64,000 bases of DNA from Histomonas meleagridis. Lineage: Eukaryota > Parabasalia > Tritrichomonadida > Dientamoebidae. The position numbers and the translations under genes were made by a program. Below are positions 41,701 to 51,900 of this stretch, piece after piece; within the stretch, counting starts at the first letter, position 1; every line of letters starts with the position of its first letter. Where the stretch lies: NCBI GenBank assembly GCA_020186115.1, contig WSYJ01000135.1:62001-126000 (forward strand), in the 5' to 3' direction. The notes beneath the pieces are model-generated. The model was not told the origin of the DNA. It saw nothing but the letters and a program-made list of their open reading frames with translations, and did no database searches.

Positions 41701-43255
41701 CATATTGTGAATTAGGATGATATATTCGGAAATATGAATACATTCGATCAATGTTAGCTAAAGGTTCTTGGAATTTACGTAATAAAGGACCTAAATCACT
41801 TGTAGATTCTTGTAATATACTTTTCCAAATTGCTTGAAGTCGGATTTTAGCTGTTTGGATATAATGATTACATACTTCAATGCTTTTCTTTAATTCGGGT
41901 CGTAATGATGGATCTCTTTTCATTAATATCATTTGGATTTGTTTAACTGTCGATTTATAAAATATCGTTTTAGTTCGATTATCTTTTAATGATTGATATA
42001 TCCATTGAAGTTGTGGCGTTTCTTCAGGATAAATAGCAACAAAACGTGAAAATAATGATAATACTTTAATATCATTTGGATGTATTTGAATATAATCTTT
42101 AAAGATTTGGAAATTTAAACAATATGGATGATTATCTTGAAATCCAATTAAAAAAATTCGTGACAAATCATAAAAACTTTTAATGTTTTCAATCTCTTCA
42201 TTTTGTAATTGTATCTTTTCTAATTTTTCTAATATTTTACCTTTAGTGAAATTAGCTGTTATTAAATTCACAAAATAAAATAATAAAAAGAAAATTACAT
42301 CAATGAAATATATATAAACTTCAATTTGCTTATTAATCGCAATAAATATAATTGAGATAATAGTGTTGATTAATGATGTCGTCATTATACCATTAAATAA
42401 TGCTGTTGCTTTCGTTGTAAGTAATATTCCATTTCGATGTGTAACTAACAAGAAAAATAAATATGTTAATACATTAATACATAAAATTATGATTTTCGGG
42501 ATTTTAGGTAAATATCCGGATAAATTGGATATTAATAAGTTTAATGAGAATAATGTTATAAGCCAACTTTGAAAGCCAAAATGTAAAAGTGGTATTGATG
42601 TTTGATAAAATGAAATTCGATTACTATTCATTAAAAAATGATTAGTAATATTGGAAATTAAGAAAATAATACTAATAACTAATAAGATAATGTTGACAAC
42701 AGTGCCATTGAATTGTGGATTATTAATAATAATGCCGAGAAAATACCCAACAAATGATCCTAACATTGGATAAAATGTATATTCTACAATACTGGAATAA
42801 ATGGACCAGAAAGTTACAAAACGTGGTGGCAATGTGCCTTTGTTTCGAAATCGAATGCTTGTAAAAAATTCCATTGGAAATGTTATCAAATTAAAAAAAA
42901 GTACAATACAAAAAAAAACTATGGATACAATATATGAACAAGATGCTGGACAGCCTACTGCGAAAACAGATAATATATTCATGATTTTAAATTCATAAGT
43001 ATCTCTGGGCCATAATGAAGAGTTGGAAATATAGAATGAAGAAAAAAGAATTTGGAAATAACGGTAATATGTCATGAATTTTTGTATGCTAAGGAATTGA
43101 GGCATAACAGAATATAAGTAAGCATAAAGATTAATGAAATTATTGATCCATTTCTTGGCTACGGACTCTTTCTTGAACATCTGCTTAATAGCTTTTAGTC
43201 TGTTGTTGGATGTAGAATTGGAGGCTGATGTGCTTTCTCCAATTTCTTCTTTCAT
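38726..43255 (-). CDS. Multi-pass membrane protein with degenerate PAS and nucleotide-cyclase domains
   Basis: 1509 residues. The N-terminal third has about eight transmembrane helices (about 95-345), then a cytosolic helical region. Further single helices lie at about 625-650, 855-885, 955-980 and 1170-1195, so there is an extracytosolic sensor-like loop. A PAS-like segment (LNNLIDGIIIYNKKNKIIKM) precedes the C-terminal class III cyclase fold (from LIPTKFIERKM to the end). This is the architecture of the expanded trichomonad adenylate/guanylate-cyclase family. However, the strand normally carrying the first metal-binding Asp reads TLTLFINDENC, the second (IGD) reads GFGNTFNVISG, and the NLASR helix reads VIALASEM. 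Activity is therefore doubtful. The stop is TAAA. Confidence 0.82.
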   Translation of the reverse strand: MKEEIGESTSASNSTSNNRLKAIKQMFKKESVAKKWINNFINLYAYLYSVMPQFLSIQKFMTYYRYFQILFSSFYISNSSLWPRDTYEFKIMNILSVFAVGCPASCSYIVSIVFFCIVLFFNLITFPMEFFTSIRFRNKGTLPPRFVTFWSIYSSIVEYTFYPMLGSFVGYFLGIIINNPQFNGTVVNIILLVISIIFLISNITNHFLMNSNRISFYQTSIPLLHFGFQSWLITLFSLNLLISNLSGYLPKIPKIIILCINVLTYLFFLLVTHRNGILLTTKATALFNGIMTTSLINTIISIIFIAINKQIEVYIYFIDVIFFLLFYFVNLITANFTKGKILEKLEKIQLQNEEIENIKSFYDLSRIFLIGFQDNHPYCLNFQIFKDYIQIHPNDIKVLSLFSRFVAIYPEETPQLQWIYQSLKDNRTKTIFYKSTVKQIQMILMKRDPSLRPELKKSIEVCNHYIQTAKIRLQAIWKSILQESTSDLGPLLRKFQEPLANIDRMYSYFRIYHPNSQYAAKLCAKIALEIYCDYQLSEELTLLSKQLSNGMFTSNDEIQIAAFIQFPYLPHVSPNRNIRKIDSGNSIQTDTCSISSTHSQNLEEDLEEENDRKIITRFKQTIENLRVPSIVCLNYFIIIVFIIISLFPLISIFVIYPSSEKSLSNPGEFLKSLTKKQVDLQIGFSLSYRTYLEKQNIIQSQCNTFGNNYNYISNTCDTNIQLNNISLELIDSDNLYYLLEYQNTSEDINEALNLYIDDSIDSYKYFLNNERNDIKTSIQKMLIETSKRFIEIVESNDMNEVIENGIFHSINNNFIHLSSLMDNITNDIIQYITNRSNKMTFEFKMIMISLIVLIIIIIIIIIIIIIKWVLKNEKYVLNCFNYISKSDISKMIENLDDKKITQNVEIEETYDYNTLKQKQEQKAIALLRSGSTSKTNIIFVILTIFVIIVLSIAILNLISQFLLMSNTFKSYQITYTQLNLFSLAFKSLIYSFNIELLQASIENGYEDIFHFYTFTDDTNYLPNLFKQTQNYYYDFFFGTNYSEPFNTYGLNLIETYEESLCENESFISFDNVIQCYTSSSLFIMTMNYIIQIYESSILNLEKIDFNTEDFCGAWIILTTSIYNDFFLRVFNSFTNIISEIKDNNLNSYYIQIILYEIFGVIFLILVIIFLNKINSQILSMLKCLLYVPPKLLIQSNEIMNIMSGDFSNSENNKFSINSKIYIEALNNLIDGIIIYNKKNKIIKMNKKAKNIIGDNIYIPNELTQNNSDLYYLNQYHLNIQIQNITEIENIAIIYDIGKKIELNNKIKDEQMKLEQLLSKLIPTKFIERKMNNENVSFLVPTISTLTLFINDENCNQQNLNRIYNILHELSRNKSTINLIDGFGNTFNVISGIFNDEFISDAHCKELVDFGVDVNKKIKDEFGDNFKFSIGIATGGPVVCCLLNLDKPLFEVNGNVIALASEMALMGVNGMLHITRSVYELIYGGKYQIRERGEVQLLKFGKVVTYILSN

Positions 43256-43837
43256 TTAAAATCTGGGCACCCCACAAATATTCGTTATTTTGTTGACAAA
43301 AAAACAATGCTTGCCAACAATTGTACGAATTGAATTTTGGAGTTTTTGAAAGGTCAAACATTTTGGTTATTGATTCTTTATTTCAATTTTCAAAACGCAG
43401 TTAATTAACTGTTAGCAACAATTTACAACCATATTTGAATGTAACATTTTTAAAAAGTGGATTTGTGTAAAATGTAAATTTATACGAAATTTGATTTTTT
43501 CGACGTGGTTAACCTGTTTTAGGAAATAAAAATCTATGTAGTTTAAATATTACATTTGATAGATGCTAAATTAAATTGTGTTGACTAAACTTTATTTATA
43601 TAAGTATTATTTTCTGGATTTTATCGATGATTATAACTGAATTTTTGGTTCGTTTAACGTATTACTGTAAAAATCATCGACCGTTTATAATATCAATGCT
43701 TACTGTAAAAATAGATTTTCTCATCTGATATTTTATTATTATAATTCTTGTATAACAAGATTTTACAGATATTAAGTTATTTCATTTTAAAATAATATTA
43801 GTGTATATTTTATTTAATTCTAAATATAAACAAAAAA
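43256..43837. other. Intergenic region upstream of the cyclase-like gene
   Basis: 582 bp between the cyclase-like start and the importin-like 3' end. GGGGTGCCCAGATTTTAAATG lies at the cyclase start on the gene strand. No other feature supported. Confidence 0.45.
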
Positions 43838-46384
43838 TTAATTCATATTTGGAGAAGCATGGATAGTCTGTGCAATGAATGCTTTTACATCTTCATTAAT
43901 CTGTTGAAATCTTGGATCTGACATCATTATTTCCAAAATTCTTTCCTTTGTAATTAATTGATCGAAAGGCATTATATAATCCCTTTCTATTTGATCCTCA
44001 TCTTCTTCGTTATGGAAAATCATACAAAACAATTGTACAGCTGCATTATATGCATCATTGTTTGGGTATTTTGCAAGGGTTAGTAAACCATTGACAGCCC
44101 AAAACGAAAACTTTGGTACATTTGAAGCCGAAATTTTTTCGATTCCTTTGCACCAATTCATAAAAACAGTATCATTCATCATTTTTATTGTTTGTTCTTC
44201 ATTAACAATCAATGAAGAAGTTAATAATGCAACAGATGCAATTAAAACTCCTGCTTTTATTTTATTTTGTGATAATATTATTATTGATCTTGAAGCTAAA
44301 CTTGAAAAATTAGCTCCACCACATTGTACAAGACAAGTTAAAATTAAAATAGTCGAAGTAATAACAGAAGGCACATCACAATTATTTAGAACCATATCAC
44401 ATATTTCAATTATTTCATTTTGTGTATTACTCTCAAAGAAGTTATTTCTTCTTATTAAAGAAGTAAAAATTTCTCCGATTGAACCCATATCAAAGAAATG
44501 TTTTACTTTGATCAAATATGATTTGATAAAAGGAATCAGAGAAAAAATAATTAAAGGTGGATTATCTAATTGTTCAGATATTGAAGTACAAATATCAATT
44601 AATTGTTCGAATGAATTAGATTTATAATATTTCATAATCGAATTCATGCAAAACGTTAAAATTGGTTCACAAATCGATAAAATTATTTCACTATTCTTAG
44701 GAAGTTCATCAATAATTCTTGAAACAGAAAGTAACAATGAATTTGATTCACTACAATGTTTGTCATATAAAACGGATTTCTCCCAAAGATTAAAAACATT
44801 AGTAATTAATTCATTTGCAATTCCATAAAATTCATTTGATATCGAAATTAAGAGTTCAAGCATTTCACCTATTTTTTTGTTTTGTATTTTTGTTGCTAAA
44901 TTTATTAAAGAAATATAAACTTGTACTAAAGGTTCAGTTATAGTCATAGACTTTGGATCCATTGAACTTAAAAATAAATCAACTGCTGCAATTTGTACAA
45001 CAGGAATATCACAATTCTTAATGAAAAACAACGCAATTTGTACACATTCGAAATGTGAATATGTATTCATTACTGATAATAATGATAATAATGATGCAAC
45101 TATAAAAGGTGGAGGTTGCATATTTAGAAAGTTTTGAACTTCTTGAAAGAAATCAATTGGAATTTTATGATGTGAATATGAACATGTAAGTAAAAAAATT
45201 TTGGCCTCGAAATCAATCACATTTGAAATAGTTAAATGTGAAATTAGAAATTGAACAAGTGATGGAACAAATTCATATGGAGTTTTTTTAATGATTTTCG
45301 ATATGATAAATCGTGGAACATCTTTTGGTGTATCTATATCTAATAGTAAACAAAACGCTATATATTGTTCAGGTATTTCAGAAAATGCTTGAAGATCTTC
45401 GGGTTTTAAATAAGTCTTTGGTATTATGATAGATGAAAAAAAGTTATCCGAAAAAATTGTATTGATTTGGATTTTCCTTTCAATACAATTGGAAATGATT
45501 TCAAGACATGAATTACATAATGAAAAATTATCAAATTGAAGTAGACAATTCGTAGTTGTTTGTAATAAAAATGGTGAAAATTGTTCAATAAATCCATATG
45601 AAAAAGGTTTTTTGTTTGGTGATATAGCACTTAAATTAGAATATTTTAATATCCAAAAGTGAATATTATATAAAATAGATGATTTTTGTTGAAATACATT
45701 GTTATTATTAGATGGAAAAGAAAGTGACGTAACAATTAATTTCATAAAATTTGATGAACATGGAATTGTATATGTAATATCAAGTGTTCTATCTAAAATT
45801 GTAAAAATATCGGCTGAGTCAGAAAATATTGAATAAAAATTTTCTATTTGAAGTGAATCTTGAGTAATTAATATTTGTAAAATTGTATTTAAAATTGGAA
45901 TAACAGATATAGCAAAATCAGTTAAATATTGCTTACTCGTATGGATATAATATACCCATAAATCAATTATTTTAGTTGCTGTTAAAATATCGACAGGATT
46001 ATTATGTTCTTTTAAAATTTCACAACAATACGAAATTTTGTCAGAAAAATTACATACACCTGACATAAAAAAGAATTTTATACATTCTATTAAATGATAT
46101 CGAATTTCAAGTGGTAATTTAAATACTAGATTAAATAATTGAAATTCTAAATATTGTATTTGTTCTTGAGAAAGCAGCACCTTTTTTAACATTTTCAATT
46201 TAACAAACTTATAAATAATTATTGATAATAATTTTGCTAATTCAATATTTTCTGTCGTTGCAAGTGTTTCCCCTAAAAAAACGATATAAGATGGATTTTC
46301 AAACTCATTTATTATCTTAGTTGTAGCCTCTTGCCGTAGATTTTCATTTGGTGATAAAATTTGGGAAATAAGCTGAAGGTCCAT
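43838..46384 (-). CDS. Importin-beta/exportin-like HEAT-repeat protein
   Basis: 848 residues, helical throughout. The N terminus, LISQILSPNENLRQEATTKI, then LGETLATTENIELAKLLSII and KFVKLKMLKK, matches the importin-beta N-terminal pattern (Ran-binding HEAT repeats: NP-N-R-A, then LA-I-LKN). The rest consists of HEAT-like pairs, with an acidic loop (NEEDEDQIERD) near residue 800 as in several importins. Karyopherins move cargo through nuclear pores with Ran-GTP. It could be an importin-4/5/7-type or exportin-type receptor; I cannot choose. Divergent from RPN9 with 121 bp between starts. Confidence 0.68.
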   Translation of the reverse strand: MDLQLISQILSPNENLRQEATTKIINEFENPSYIVFLGETLATTENIELAKLLSIIIYKFVKLKMLKKVLLSQEQIQYLEFQLFNLVFKLPLEIRYHLIECIKFFFMSGVCNFSDKISYCCEILKEHNNPVDILTATKIIDLWVYYIHTSKQYLTDFAISVIPILNTILQILITQDSLQIENFYSIFSDSADIFTILDRTLDITYTIPCSSNFMKLIVTSLSFPSNNNNVFQQKSSILYNIHFWILKYSNLSAISPNKKPFSYGFIEQFSPFLLQTTTNCLLQFDNFSLCNSCLEIISNCIERKIQINTIFSDNFFSSIIIPKTYLKPEDLQAFSEIPEQYIAFCLLLDIDTPKDVPRFIISKIIKKTPYEFVPSLVQFLISHLTISNVIDFEAKIFLLTCSYSHHKIPIDFFQEVQNFLNMQPPPFIVASLLSLLSVMNTYSHFECVQIALFFIKNCDIPVVQIAAVDLFLSSMDPKSMTITEPLVQVYISLINLATKIQNKKIGEMLELLISISNEFYGIANELITNVFNLWEKSVLYDKHCSESNSLLLSVSRIIDELPKNSEIILSICEPILTFCMNSIMKYYKSNSFEQLIDICTSISEQLDNPPLIIFSLIPFIKSYLIKVKHFFDMGSIGEIFTSLIRRNNFFESNTQNEIIEICDMVLNNCDVPSVITSTILILTCLVQCGGANFSSLASRSIIILSQNKIKAGVLIASVALLTSSLIVNEEQTIKMMNDTVFMNWCKGIEKISASNVPKFSFWAVNGLLTLAKYPNNDAYNAAVQLFCMIFHNEEDEDQIERDYIMPFDQLITKERILEIMMSDPRFQQINEDVKAFIAQTIHASPNMN

Positions 46385-46429
46385 TTTTTAAACGGCCTCA
46401 AAAGCGAATAAAGTCCCTCAAAATCACCG

Positions 46430-46465
46430 ACCAACTTCAACTTTAACGTTCTTTAGAAAGTTGGT
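46430..46465. repeat. 8-bp inverted repeat in importin/RPN9 divergent promoter
   Basis: ACCAACTT (46430-46437) and AAGTTGGT (46458-46465) around a 20-nt loop with TTTAACGTT in it. It sits in the 121-bp shared promoter between two divergent genes. Confidence 0.45.
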
Positions 46466-46505
46466 TGGAAATCAAACAAAGTTCTCAAATAAGCATAAGA
46501 ACAAA

Positions 46506-47612
46506 ATGGAACAGTTAGTGAACGTAAATCCACAACTATTTACAGCGCCAGCCGAAGAAATCAAATCTTACATCAATACAAAGCGTTGGTATGAATTAGG
46601 TTTAGAACTTTTGAAACTTTTTTCAAATGAAGCAACACTCGGATATAGAATGGGAGTTTTCGAAGAAATAGTCAAAGATTGCTCGCTCTTTTTAGATCCA
46701 TTCCATTATGCTAATTTAGCCTTACTTGTTTCAGACGAAATTCAAGATTTTTCACATGGAATTGATTTCCTTAATCAAGTTTTAGACAACAAAAGACTTG
46801 ATCAATACCCTGAGCCAAGGGATTTAATTATTCTTCGAATAATTGAGCTTCATACCAAAAATTCTAATTTTGAAAGTGCACTTCAATTACTTAACGAAGT
46901 TGAAAAACGAATCGGTGAATCTACAGCATTAGTTGTTCGCTCATCATTCCACAAAACACAAGCTAATTTAGACAAAGCCCGTGGAGATTTTGATGCTTTT
47001 TATGAACATGCATTTTTATATTTATCCACATCCAAATCCACTAATGATCCCATACTTGCCTATGACATGTGTGTAGCAGCTTTATTTTCATCCAACATTT
47101 GTTCATTTGGCGAACTTGCATCACATCCTATCTTAAACTCCTTAAAGGGTGGTGAAAACCAATGGCTCTATGACCTTATCATGCTTCTCGATAGAGGAGA
47201 TTCATCTATTATACCAGAGTTTGAGGAAAAGTTTGCTCCCATAATTAGCCAGACGGAACCGTTTAGTGGCTATTTGACAACTATACAACAAAAACTGGCA
47301 TTAGCGGTTTTCCTTCAAATTATATTCAAGCAACCGTTTGACTCACGTGTTTTCACTTTCGATGAGATCACTGAAGGATGTCATTTGAGGAAGGATCAGG
47401 TAGAGCTACTTGTGATGAAGGCCCTTTCCTCTGAGATAATAAAAGGCGTTATAGATGAGGTCGAAGAAAAGATTACAGTTACATGGTGCAAACCAAAGGC
47501 ACTTAGTAAAGAAAGATTGGAACACTTGAAGAAGGAAATCGACAAATGGATTAACATTGTTCATAAGCAAAGGTTAGCCCTAGAATCGAGGGCTCAACCT
47601 GTAATTGGGTAA
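46506..47612 (+). CDS. RPN9: 26S proteasome regulatory subunit RPN9 (PSMD13), PCI domain
   Basis: 368 residues from ATG 46506; the frame reaches 46461 but without ATG. It matches RPN9 along its length: SNICSFGELASHPILNSLKG and QWLYDLIMLLDRGD in the middle, RVFTFDEITEGCHLRKDQVE and LLVMKALSSEIIKGVIDEVE in the winged helix of the PCI domain, then ITVTWCKPKALS and a final helix. RPN9 is a lid subunit that contacts RPN10 and RPN5/8 neighbours and is structural rather than catalytic. The length equals the usual 370-390. The start follows TCAAATAAGC; the stop is TAAA. Confidence 0.93.
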   Translation: MEQLVNVNPQLFTAPAEEIKSYINTKRWYELGLELLKLFSNEATLGYRMGVFEEIVKDCSLFLDPFHYANLALLVSDEIQDFSHGIDFLNQVLDNKRLDQYPEPRDLIILRIIELHTKNSNFESALQLLNEVEKRIGESTALVVRSSFHKTQANLDKARGDFDAFYEHAFLYLSTSKSTNDPILAYDMCVAALFSSNICSFGELASHPILNSLKGGENQWLYDLIMLLDRGDSSIIPEFEEKFAPIISQTEPFSGYLTTIQQKLALAVFLQIIFKQPFDSRVFTFDEITEGCHLRKDQVELLVMKALSSEIIKGVIDEVEEKITVTWCKPKALSKERLEHLKKEIDKWINIVHKQRLALESRAQPVIG

Positions 47613-47770
47613 ACGTCATTTCATCTTATTTTTGTTATTTGCTAAGAAATACATCAGAATCTATGTGCAGAGCGGAATGAACTGTGGAATCAAGTAAAAT
47701 TATTTTTTCTTTATTTGACAAATTGCATGAAGATATTTATGTCAATTTTTTAACAGCACTGTCAATTCTT

Positions 47771-48412
47771 ATGGATGAAGTAATTATTAGAACAGAAAAA
47801 AAAGAAGATTATGAAAAAACTGAAAATGTTACAAGAGAAGCATTTTGGAACGTATATTGCCCAGGATGTACCGAACATTATATGATTCATATAATGAGGG
47901 AAAATCCAATGTTTATTCCAGATTTAGATTTTGTTGCTGTTATTAATGACGAAATTGTTGGGAATGTAATGTGTACACAAGGGCATATTATAACTGATCA
48001 TGGACAAATAAATGTTGTCTCTTTGGGTCCAATTTCAGTTATTCCTTCCTGCCAAAGAAAAGGTATTGGTGGACTTTTAATTAAAAGCGTTCAGAAAGCA
48101 GCTACCGCTATGGGGTTTCCAGCCATTCTTTTATGTGGTGATCCAAATTATTATTCACGCCATGGATTTTTGCAAGCAGCAAAATTTGGTATTCGCACGG
48201 AGAATGGAAAGTATGCAGCGGCTCTTCATGTGTTGCAGCTGAAAGAAGGATTTTTAAATGAAGCTTCTGGAAGATATATTGAGCCTCAGGTATACCAAAT
48301 CGACGAAAAGGATGCTGAAGCTTTTGATAAAAACTTCCCAAGAAAAGAAAAGCTAGAAGGAACAGCATCGCAAGGGAGATTTAATGAAATCCAATCAATG
48401 ACATGGGATTAG
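47771..48412 (+). CDS. GNAT N-acetyltransferase of bacterial type
   Basis: 213 residues from the first ATG (47771). The frame extends upstream to 47684, but that start would be a GTG and is unlikely in a eukaryote. IIRTEKKEDYEKTENVTREA, FWNVYCPGCTEHYMIH, LDFVAVINDEIVGNVM, VSLGPISVIPSCQRKGIGG and AILLCGDPNYYSRHGFLQAA follow the YhbS-like bacterial GNAT family almost motif by motif. The acetyl-CoA pyrophosphate loop is QRKGIG. The substrate is unknown. Such close resemblance to bacterial proteins, single-domain form and no eukaryotic relatives that I recall suggest lateral transfer. It has an initiator-like TCAATTCTT immediately before ATG, so it is adapted to the host. Confidence 0.87.
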   Translation: MDEVIIRTEKKEDYEKTENVTREAFWNVYCPGCTEHYMIHIMRENPMFIPDLDFVAVINDEIVGNVMCTQGHIITDHGQINVVSLGPISVIPSCQRKGIGGLLIKSVQKAATAMGFPAILLCGDPNYYSRHGFLQAAKFGIRTENGKYAAALHVLQLKEGFLNEASGRYIEPQVYQIDEKDAEAFDKNFPRKEKLEGTASQGRFNEIQSMTWD

Positions 48413-48964
48413 GAACCACAAATTATTTAAAGTAAAATATATCTAAAAGAAACTTTTAAATGAATAATAAAAATATTTATTGAGAAAATATATTATCTAA
48501 ATTATGTGATGTTAAATTATTTTCATGAAAATTATTTTAAGATTAGAATTTTTTGAGTGAATTTTTTTACCAATTGTTCAGAAAACAAATGATTATAGGA
48601 ACACTCATTCAAAAATGTTTGTTATTAGATTTATATAACAAAAATATAAACTTTTTTACTACTTTTTAAGCTATTAAGAATTTATCTTTTGTTACATCTT
48701 CTATCAATTTAATAATTTCAAAATTATTATGATTCATTATAATAAAAATTGTTTTATATATATATATATATATCATCGCCAGTATCAATAAACATCAATA
48801 GCTTAAATATTAGCTTAATTTCTAGCAATTAACCACATTTTAATGAACCAAAAATATGTAAAACAAGAAGAATTTTTGAAAAAAAATGAACATCTTGTCT
48901 ACTCTATGTAGAGTGAATATTTTTAAAATAATATACTTTATATGAAAAACAAGTCAAACATTTA
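48413..48964. other. Convergent intergenic region with (TA)n
   Basis: 552 bp between 3' ends. A pure TA microsatellite of 19 nt lies at 48755-48773. Otherwise AT-rich with no gene seen. Confidence 0.6.
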
Positions 48965-51900
48965 TTATACATTAAATATTGAGAATTTGGGATATTTTCC
49001 CAAACGTTCCACAGAAACCTTCTTTGCCTTATGATTTTTTGCCGGTGAGCTGCTACTAATAGATGAAGGTGCATTTTTGTTGATGAACAAGCTACCTGAA
49101 AGCTTCATCAACTTGCAACAACAAATTATTACCGCCATTGTTGAATTCCAACTTGGTTGAACATTTTCTTTATGTTTCATTAAATCCTTATCAAATTTTA
49201 ACAAAAGGTTTTTTTGTTGTCTTAAAGAAATTAATCTTAAAAGTACTTTTTTATTTGATGTTGATGAAAGAATTGCTTCTTCCAAAGAAAGTCGAAGTTG
49301 ATTTGATGAATAAGTTGTACAACTTACATCTAATAACACATTATGTAATTTTCTTCCCCAATTTTCCCATTGATTTAAAGAATAAATTTTTCCTTCTGCT
49401 TTTCTTATTTCTTTGTATAAATCTTGTATTTGTTTTGTAGTTTCTTCATAATTATTTTTGTATTTTTTAATAGATTTTTTTAATTGCTTATAATCTAATA
49501 ACAATTTATTTATTGGCTCAAATATTTCATCTGATTCATCTAATTTTAGAAGTTTTTGAACTTTTAATAAATCAGTAACAGTATTTTCATATATTTCTTG
49601 TGTATGTGATTTTTTATTCAGTTCATCAGTTAAATTATTTAAGAATATTTTAATATTTAAAGGAGATAAATCAATATAAGAAAGTTGCATCCTTAAATTC
49701 ATATTTGCATTATCTATAAACTCATTTATTAATTTAGTTTCTTCTTCATTATTATAATTTATTTTGTCTTGATATTGAGATTCAATTGATTTTAACTTTG
49801 TTGCATATTGCATAATAATTGTTTGTTTTTGACCTTCAAATTTATCTTCTTGAGATTTAAGTTTTAATTCTGTTGATTTTTTAGATATATTAAGATTATG
49901 AAGCTTTAATGTTAATTCTTCAATTGTTGCTTGCATTGATCTTTTCTCATTTTTGAAGTTTTCATTTTCTTGTTGTGTTATTTCAAATTTAGCTTGCATT
50001 TGATGTATTTCACGTTCATATTGTTCACGTAAAGCTTTTGATTTTTCTCTAAGTGATTCGATTGATTTCAAATTAATATTTTCAAGAAGTTCGATTCTAT
50101 TTTTATGTTCTTTTTTCTCTTTTCTTAAATTTTCTATTATATTTGTTGCTTTTTCAATATTTTTTTCAAGTTCTTGGCATTTATTTTTTGTTGATTGTAA
50201 TTGAGAAAGCTGATTTTCATAATTCTCTTTATATTGTTGAATAGAAGAATCAAATATTTCCTTTTGTTGCTTTAATTCATTAGTTGTATTTTCAAGTTGT
50301 GTTTTTGTATCTTGAATTAAATTTTGTAATTCTTCATTATGTTTATTTTTATCTTCTAAATCATTTGTAAGTTGATTAATTTTTGTATTTAGATCATTTA
50401 TTGTTTGTTGATAGGCTTGGGCTGAATTTGATATTGCTTCTTCTGTTTTTTCTAATTGATAATTTAATTCATCTGTCATTTTCTCTTTTTCTGTAACAAT
50501 TTCGTTTAATTGTTTTTGTAAATGTTTTGCTTCTGGATGTTGGATATTATTTTGTTCAATATTTTCCATTAATTTCTTAGCAAAAGATAAAATATTTGTA
50601 TCATCATTAATATTAAAATATTTTGATAGAATTCGTATTGCTTTATTTTGTTGATGTTGTAAATGTTTAATAATTTTCTTCATTGATTTGATTGTATCAA
50701 TGTTTTGTTCTTCATCAAGATTTTTTTGCTTTATTTCTCTTATGATATAATCATATTTTGTCCTTAGTTCAATTGCATGATTTTGTAAAATATCATTTAT
50801 AAATGCTTGTGCAGAAAAAATGTAAAAAAGCTCATAAAAATCTTGTGATTCATTTGATTCCATTCTTTTAAGAAATTCATTTAATTTCTTTTCAAGTTTA
50901 TTCGCTGACATTAAATCAAATATTTCAGTTGGATCGATTTTTTCGAATTGTTCAAAAGCATTTGAAATTTCATTAATATTTAATTCTGGAATTGTTTCTT
51001 CAATATAATTACTGACTCTAATACAATGTTGTATTAATTCATTTTTAGTATCTTTATCCATTTGTATTGTAGTCGCTGTTTCTGGTCTATAAAATATACA
51101 ACTTTGAAGATCATTACTATGTGCAATTGATTGCAAAAATTTAATTTCTTCGGAATACATTGATAAAATTCGAAGACATTTAGTTTGAATTTCAGATAAT
51201 TTTTCATTAAGATTTTCTTTTTCTGTAATTAAATCTTTCTTTTCTTGTTCATATTGATTCAATGAATCACATATAAATGTTATTATTTTATTGATTCTTT
51301 CTAAAAATGTTATATTTGAATCATTTATAATTTTTTCTATTGATGAACTAAATTTAGAATAAAGATTATTACAAATTTTTACGATTGATATTAATGCAAT
51401 AGGAATATCAGATTCTGTTGTAATGTTTCCTTGGTTTTTGTTTTGTCTTTTAAGATTTTTGTGACTTTCTAAAAAGTTTGATAATTGACTTTCATACGTT
51501 TGAATTACAAGATTTTGTTTGTTAATGATGTTAACTAATTCATTTCTTTGATCCATAAGTTTGGAAGAATCTTCGATTTGAGATTGTAATAAATCACTAA
51601 GACTGGTTAGGGAATCATTAAGTGCTTTTCTTGAATCAGATAAATTATTTTGTTGCTTTTTCAAATCGCTTATTTCTTGATGCGCTGTTGTTAGCCTCTT
51701 TTCCATGCTTAATAAAGCTTCTTGATTTCTTTGTTTTTCAATTGAAAGTTGATCAATAGAATTTTGTAATGAGCTATTAATTGATTCACTTTTTTGAAGT
51801 TGTGCAATTAAATTGTGATTTTTTTTCTTTAGGTTACTTATTTTGACTTTGAGTTTATTATTTTCTTCATTGGGATCAGAAACCTGATTTTTTTTTGCGA

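Noticed and set aside
44058-44828. Plus-strand frames of 189 and 60 codons
   Set aside because: Antisense shadows of the importin-like HEAT protein.
47684-47770. N-terminal extension of the GNAT gene
   Set aside because: The start would be GTG; the first ATG at 47771 aligns with the usual GNAT N terminus.
48755-48773. TATA-like promoter
   Set aside because: It is a plain TA microsatellite in a convergent 3' spacer; trichomonad promoters do not use TATA boxes.
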